Shown: positions 59,090-64,000 of the stretch, one piece after another | Layout: every line of letters starts with the position of its first letter | How positions within the stretch are numbered: the first letter of the stretch is position 1 | Position numbers and translations under genes: made by a program | The notes under the pieces: generated by a model | The model's input: only the letters and a program-made list of their open reading frames with translations | What the model was told of the DNA's origin: nothing | The model's database searches: none | Assembly (NCBI GenBank): GCA_930367205.1 | Contig: OV884012.1 | Coordinates: 57,743,239-57,807,238 of the forward strand | Reading direction: 5' to 3' | Source: Acanthosoma haemorrhoidale | Taxonomy: Eukaryota > Arthropoda > Insecta > Hemiptera > Acanthosomatidae | Length of the DNA: 64,000 nt

Positions 59090-60784
59090 AGACATAAGTT
59101 ACGGAGATGAGTCAACAGTAAAATGTAATTATCATTTTATCAGAATAAAAATAAGAAACAGATCAGGATGCACCACAAAGAAAACTAATAAAAAAAAGGA
59201 AGAATAAAATAATTTATGACATTTCTGGTAGGCTTAACTCCTTGCCCAGCTTACTTCGGGATTGGTTGCAGGCTGCAGTTCACGTGCTTAAGTTGTGTGT
59301 GAATCAGAATGGTCCTTGCTAGAAGAGGACGCTATTATCACTTAAGTGAACATATTAAGCCGCTTGAGTTGTACATAGTTTGAGAGATGACACTATAGCC
59401 CATTTTGTAGGCGTTAGCCAGATCCACAAACGTAAATCTGGAAAATAAAATTATTTGTCAAATTGAAAAATAAATTTGAAATAAGATACGTTTTTGGGCA
59501 AGAATTCACTGAAATAGAAGGGATGACCCTTAGGATGTTTCACCTCGGGACTTGTTGTTGGTGACCGGTAAGGCGCAAATTTTTGAAAGCTGAACTTAAA
59601 CAAGGGCGAGTTTTTTTACCATATGTGATAGCCTCGTTTTCACAGCCCCTGATAACGACGGTAGATGACAAACGCTCATTTAGCAGCTACCGTCGTTCAG
59701 AGGACGAGAATAGAAAAAGTTTATACCAAGAAAACCAGAGAAATTTATTCAGCTATTAGTCTCTTAGAAAATAAATTTGATTTTATTAGTTCTAATTATT
59801 CCGTGATCTAAGTGAGAGAATCGTCTGCACACAGGTTTCTTTTATACACAGGTTGAAATGCTACAAGTGATGATTCCAACATGTTCTAATAAAACTATAA
59901 ATGGGCAGTGAGTATTAGAGGATAACTAATCTAGTCATTATTATTAGATTTTTTTTTTATGTAATGTGGGAAATTACTTTCTCGTGTAATTTTAGCACTT
60001 AAGATTTCAACTAAATTTTACTGCTATTCATTTTGTAGTTTTAGCATTAAATATTTATCGCATTTTTCATATCCTTGATACTATCAACCTATCTATTAAA
60101 TTTCATCGATATCTTAAAAGTTTGAAATTGAAACATTTTAAATTGAAAATGAGTTTAGCTTTCTAGGAATTGGTCCTAGGCGCAGCTGCCTGTTCTAACC
60201 CACGCTCCCGGCTCAATAATGAGAGATAGTGGTTAGTGGTGCCTCTGAAGTGGGACGCAGAACACTGCTAACGAACGTCTCAGGTATCCCCGATGTGCCA
60301 ATAAGATTACATTAAGAGTGCATCACGAGCTATCCCTCAAATCCTTCACAGGCAGTATTGTTCCCATTGTACTCCTGAATATTCCTTCTACCTCCTGCTG
60401 CCGTCCTCTCATACTCCCTGGTAGTCATTATTCGTTCTATCAAATCGATCGAATTTGGCCCACAAAATTAAATCCGCTATTGGCCCTCTTCATGACTTCA
60501 TTACACTGCAAAACTGAAATTGAGACTTAAATCAATGAATGAGTTTAAAAGAAATGTGTACATTTATGTTGGATTAATACAATTTTTTGTATCGATCCGA
60601 GACCTTAATTAAGCTTGTCATGGGGGCATTAGTTAGTTTGGGGAATCTAATACATATGTTGATGTTATTTTGATCTCACCAAACCGAAAAAGCAGTGTTC
60701 CCAGAAGAAAATCAGTCATCTAAAAAAATGGATAGCTCCAATTCAAAATTATGGAAAACATTCTATAGTTCACAACTATCGATG
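59090..60784. other. Intergenic DNA
   Basis: Mostly AT-rich, with a small balanced patch at about 60170-60310. No gene recognised. Confidence 0.4.
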
Positions 60785-60796
60785 TTACCTATTTTA

Positions 60797-61344
60797 TAAT
60801 AATAATTCCTTTATTGTGCTAAAATTACAATCTGCCTTGCTAGGCAATAAGTAATTAAGATATACTATCATTCATACCATATTTACAATTCATCATTCAC
60901 TCGCTCATTCATACAATATTTACAGACAGCCCAGAGGCCTCGCAAGTCCACATGCGAAGAGAAAGCGGAGTCTTGGGAAGTCCCCCACGCTCCTTCGTCA
61001 GCCGCGTCACCGAATACTAGCCAGTGGAGACTGACCAAGAGCGCGAGAGCCACAGACGCTCAGGACATGATTGGAGAAACTGGCCATTGCCAGGACTCCC
61101 ACTGTCACGAGATTATATCAGATCACGAGGCCACTGCCATTTCAGTCTCCGAGGAGGATGAGTGGCGCAGTGCATTGACTGTGCTACAGGATTAGGGTGG
61201 TTGAAAAGGCTACTGTGGAATTTCATAAACTTGGAAGGGATGAGTTCTAGAATGTAGGGTATATTAAGGTCGTTATGAAGGGTTTTGTTGCTGACATATT
61301 AAGGGGCATTTACTACTGTTCTCAGGACTTTTGATTGAAAGGTA
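60797..61344 (-). mobile_element. J1 Jockey 3' end, copy 10, with perfect 12-bp TSD
   Basis: A 548-bp minus-strand copy flanked by TTACCTATTTTA at 60785-60796 and 61345-61356. It opens inside ORF2 and reads to the ORF2 end, then the full 3' UTR with hairpin (TTGCCT AGC AAGGCA) and CACAATAAAGGAATTATTATTA. It is the reference copy for the family in this window. Confidence 0.95.
61110..61344 (-). pseudogene. Jockey ORF2 C-terminal fragment
   Basis: On the minus strand the frame reads FQSKVLRTVVNAP, then an in-frame stop (TAA), then YVSNKTLHNDLNIPY, HPNPVAQSM and RRLKWQWPRDLI before the final stop. This is the conserved tail of Jockey-clade ORF2 after the RT domain. The early stop shows the copy is not coding. 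Confidence 0.88.
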
Positions 61345-61356
61345 TTACCTATTTTA

Positions 61357-61865
61357 AAACCAGAAAGAATTTAAAGTATATTTATACAAATTAGTACCTA
61401 TTTCCGAATAAACCTCAAAGAAACCTTGTTTTGGTTGAACAATATCCAAGGAAACACACACACACAATGCCCACTTCTGAATACCTGCAGCATCTTCACT
61501 GCTGAATAGCTAGAAAAATACCGGAAAAGAACGCAAATAAAAAAAATAAAAAAATCTCAGGAGTAAAACTTCGTAGGCATTTAAAGAAGGTCCTTGAACC
61601 ATTAATTGATCGTCGATAGCTTAGGATTTATTCGTTCATTATTGACTTTTCGTGTTAGCTAATTGGGACTGAGGTCAACCTGCTCCACTAATATGCAGGA
61701 AATGGTTCGTCTAATAAGCTACTAAATATTCTAACTTATTGCATTGTTTAAAATATATTTTAATTAACAAATCGGGGCCCATCTGCTTGAATCTGTATAA
61801 CTAAATAACGGGAAATCACGAACAAAAAGGAAAATATGGAATGGGAATGTAAAAGAGAAACTGTG
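61357..61865. other. AT-rich intergenic DNA with short CA repeat
   Basis: A short (CA)n run lies at about 61455-61466. Nothing else recognised. Confidence 0.45.
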
Positions 61866-61869
61866 GAGG

Positions 61870-62220
61870 TGATCCGAAAAACAGAGGGCATTAAGCGAGC
61901 ACGCTAGCCATTATTGCCGTGAGATCAGATAACTGTTGACTTCTTCTATGTCGTGACTATTTACTATGAGTCAGTACCTGCGCTTTCCTCGGTTCACCGT
62001 TAAACGCTAATAACTGACCATTCGGCTCTTCTCCGCCAGCCGGGGGACATTTCCGAGTCCGCGAGTCTTCACCTGCCTCGTTTGTGCAACGCGAAAGGTC
62101 GCTGTAGTAGGGTTGAATTTATTACACTCGGCGAAATCACAGGTCACACAAATTAAGCCGATAGGTGGACAAGTTATGGGACGGCAGGCATTGTGCAACA
62201 AAGAGCTCTTTTCAGAAGAA
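61870..62220. promoter_or_regulatory. Candidate regulatory island
   Basis: Balanced composition with AGATCAGATAACTG (GATA), CGCTAATAACTG, TTCACCTGCC (E-box) and TCACAGGTCACAC. A 64-codon minus frame looks accidental. No repeat match. Confidence 0.4.
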
Positions 62221-62472
62221 ATTTAATAAATGCGGTGCTCTATTGCGAGTCGTGTTTAAAAATAGTAAATGTGAACGAGGTTTTTATACGTATTTTAACT
62301 TTTCTAGACTTATATTTATTTCCTTTCATTAATGACCATAGTAATTAAAATGGAAGTGATGTCATGTTGCAATGATTACTGCCAATGTCGCAATAATGAC
62401 ACAATATTACATAACTATTGACAAACTGCAAGCTAAACTATAAATAAACCAAAACGTTTAAATAAAAATTAC

Positions 62473-62832
62473 TACCTTGGCATCAACCTAGGCACACACA
62501 TGAGGTTCTACACACACCTGCAGAAGAAGTTGAAAAGGGTACGTAGGACTTACTACTCTCTCCAGCATCTTATCACAAGCCCGGCTATATCCCTTCCGCT
62601 GAAACTGTTAATTTATAAGAGCGTTCTGAGGCCAGCTCTACTGTTTGGGAGACCACTCTTTCGATTCCTACACACCAGCACAATAACTCGACTCCAGAAC
62701 TTCCAGAACAAAATCCTGCGCACGGCACTATGGCATACCCCTTTTCGTGATATGAAGGCTCCCAACATCTACGAAAAGTTCGAAGTGCCCACCATCACCG
62801 AAGCGGACACATCAAGTTCTTTGACTAGATGA
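62473..62832 (+). pseudogene. Jockey-type ORF2 fragment after RT palm
   Basis: An open frame of about 119 codons reads YLGINLGTHMRF, LLIYKSVLRPALLFG and LQNFQNKILRTALWHTPF. These match the thumb and post-RT region of Jockey ORF2 proteins. The frame closes at a TGA at 62830-62832. Further coding-like sequence continues downstream to about 62995 (KQTKWWTSRRLAHQQQ), so the end is uncertain. The catalytic RT core is absent because of 5' truncation. Confidence 0.88.
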
Positions 62833-63226
62833 ATTATAGCCCAAACCATCTATTCCGAGACATGACACCCCCACCACTACCTGCAAGATGGCAACCCTCA
62901 AGACCTGGTAAAGCAGACCAAATGGTGGACATCACGGCGCTTGGCCCACCAACAACAAGCCCCTAACGGGCACCCAACACTGCTATCCGACTAAATAAGA
63001 CTGCACTACATGCCTAGAGGGACTCTAGGCCCAGCCACCAGTGGACTCTCACCACTGTACCGCAACTATCAACCTCTACCGAGGCTTCCCACACTCCTTA
63101 ATTTCCTCACACCACCTTCAAGCAGGTACTCCTAGTACAAGGATCCGCTCAACCCAAATATCCCTTTATTTTTCCCTCATCCTTAATCTTATAATTAGAG
63201 AGCTAAGAAAAAAAAATAATAAAATA
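62473..63226 (+). mobile_element. 5'-truncated Jockey-like LINE J2, copy 2
   Basis: Starts within ORF2 and ends in an A-rich tail after GAGAGCTAAG. The last part of the 3' UTR matches J2 copy 1 at 5.1-5.4 kb (CTCTAGGCCCAG / CCCTAGGCTCCA region and CTTTATTTTTCCC). The two copies share orientation. A target-site duplication is not clear because both flanks are AAATAAA-rich. Confidence 0.85.
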
Positions 63227-64000
63227 AAGAATTGATTGTCATTAGTTAAATAATCTTTGTAGAGGAGAGTATTTTAAAAGAAAAGCTTGATTATGAAGTA
63301 CAAGCAAAACACTGGTATATACAAATATTAAGAGTTATGATACTACATACTACTGGGTCGGGTGTTAATGGACGAGTCCGGGAGACAAGTTTGAACAAGT
63401 GGGGACTGGAACTAAAGCTGAGACATATGTGAATATGAGAAGGGTTGTTTCAAGAATTGGGAGGGATGCGGTCGCTTACTTAAAAAATAACAAGAAACAC
63501 CAGTGACTTCCATGAAGTCCCGAGGCAGGTAAGCACTAGAAGGGGCTTTTACCCTTATATATAATATTAGGATTATAATATTCTTAACATTATATAACTA
63601 TTGATAAAAAGTCAAATGTTGTGAAATAAATAATGCATTAACGGAATAAATAAATATAATTAGTGTGCAAATTATCAAAAATCCAGGCTGACTTGACGCT
63701 GATTTCTACCCTTAATCGATGAAAAAAACATGTGTGGCGTAAATTTGGATTTGGCGATGGCTACTTAAAGATCCAGCAGCTGTTGATAAAATCTATAACT
63801 AGTGGTACTTTTCATGAAAAAACAACTAAGAGATGATATAAATTTTGACCATGTCATTCAAGACGTTAGTAATAAAAAAGCAAAAATACAGATATACATA
63901 AACTTATTATTAATAATAAAATTATCTGCCCTGTTTAAACAAAAAGAATACAATCTTTTTTATTTAATTAACCCCTTTTTGTTTTTATCCACTTAAAAAG
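63227..64000. other. AT-rich intergenic DNA
   Basis: No gene or repeat recognised up to the window end. Confidence 0.5.

Overview
This window looks like a gene-poor, AT-rich stretch of an arthropod genome, most likely an insect. The evidence is the repeat content: Jockey-type non-LTR retrotransposons, a Ty3/gypsy element with an insect-style pol, a mariner-type miniature element, and one nuclear tRNA gene. A hemipteran host is only a guess. I found no host protein-coding exon I could defend. Most open frames are short and occur by chance.

Retroelements make up most of the interpretable sequence. A 4.2 kb gypsy element lies on the minus strand (8301-12506). It has both LTRs, a polypurine tract, gag, RT, RNase H and integrase remnants, and it is broken by stops, frameshifts and loss of the YxDD box. 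One Jockey family, called J1 here, is present as ten 3'-end copies (near 13.7, 15.1, 15.5, 18.8, 23.3, 25.2, 38.5, 42.0, 42.3 and 60.8 kb). Several have clear target-site duplications, and most keep a short hairpin close to the 3' end. A second Jockey-like family, J2, with poly(A) tails, is present at 4.9 and 62.5 kb. Other LINE remnants lie at 4.2-4.9 kb and 36.4-37.4 kb, with a possible tail at 58.1 kb. An unclassified repeat, family A, has three copies (13.5, 25.0, 40.8 kb). Two of them were later hit by J1, and one also by a mariner MITE, which gives a relative age order.

The one confident host gene is tRNA-Thr(AGU) at 41735-41808 on the minus strand, with a Pol III terminator.

Between the repeats lie about twenty islands of 150-650 bp with balanced base composition, set in AT-rich DNA. 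They carry homeodomain-like, GATA, CRE, T-box-like and E-box (CAGGTG) words. Their number and spacing suggest a regulatory gene desert around a developmental gene outside the window. That is inference and needs cross-species alignment. I did not find a convincing new multi-gene system. The most interesting leads are the J1 3' hairpin, family A, the 95-bp direct repeat pair at 17.0/17.8 kb, and the island cluster.
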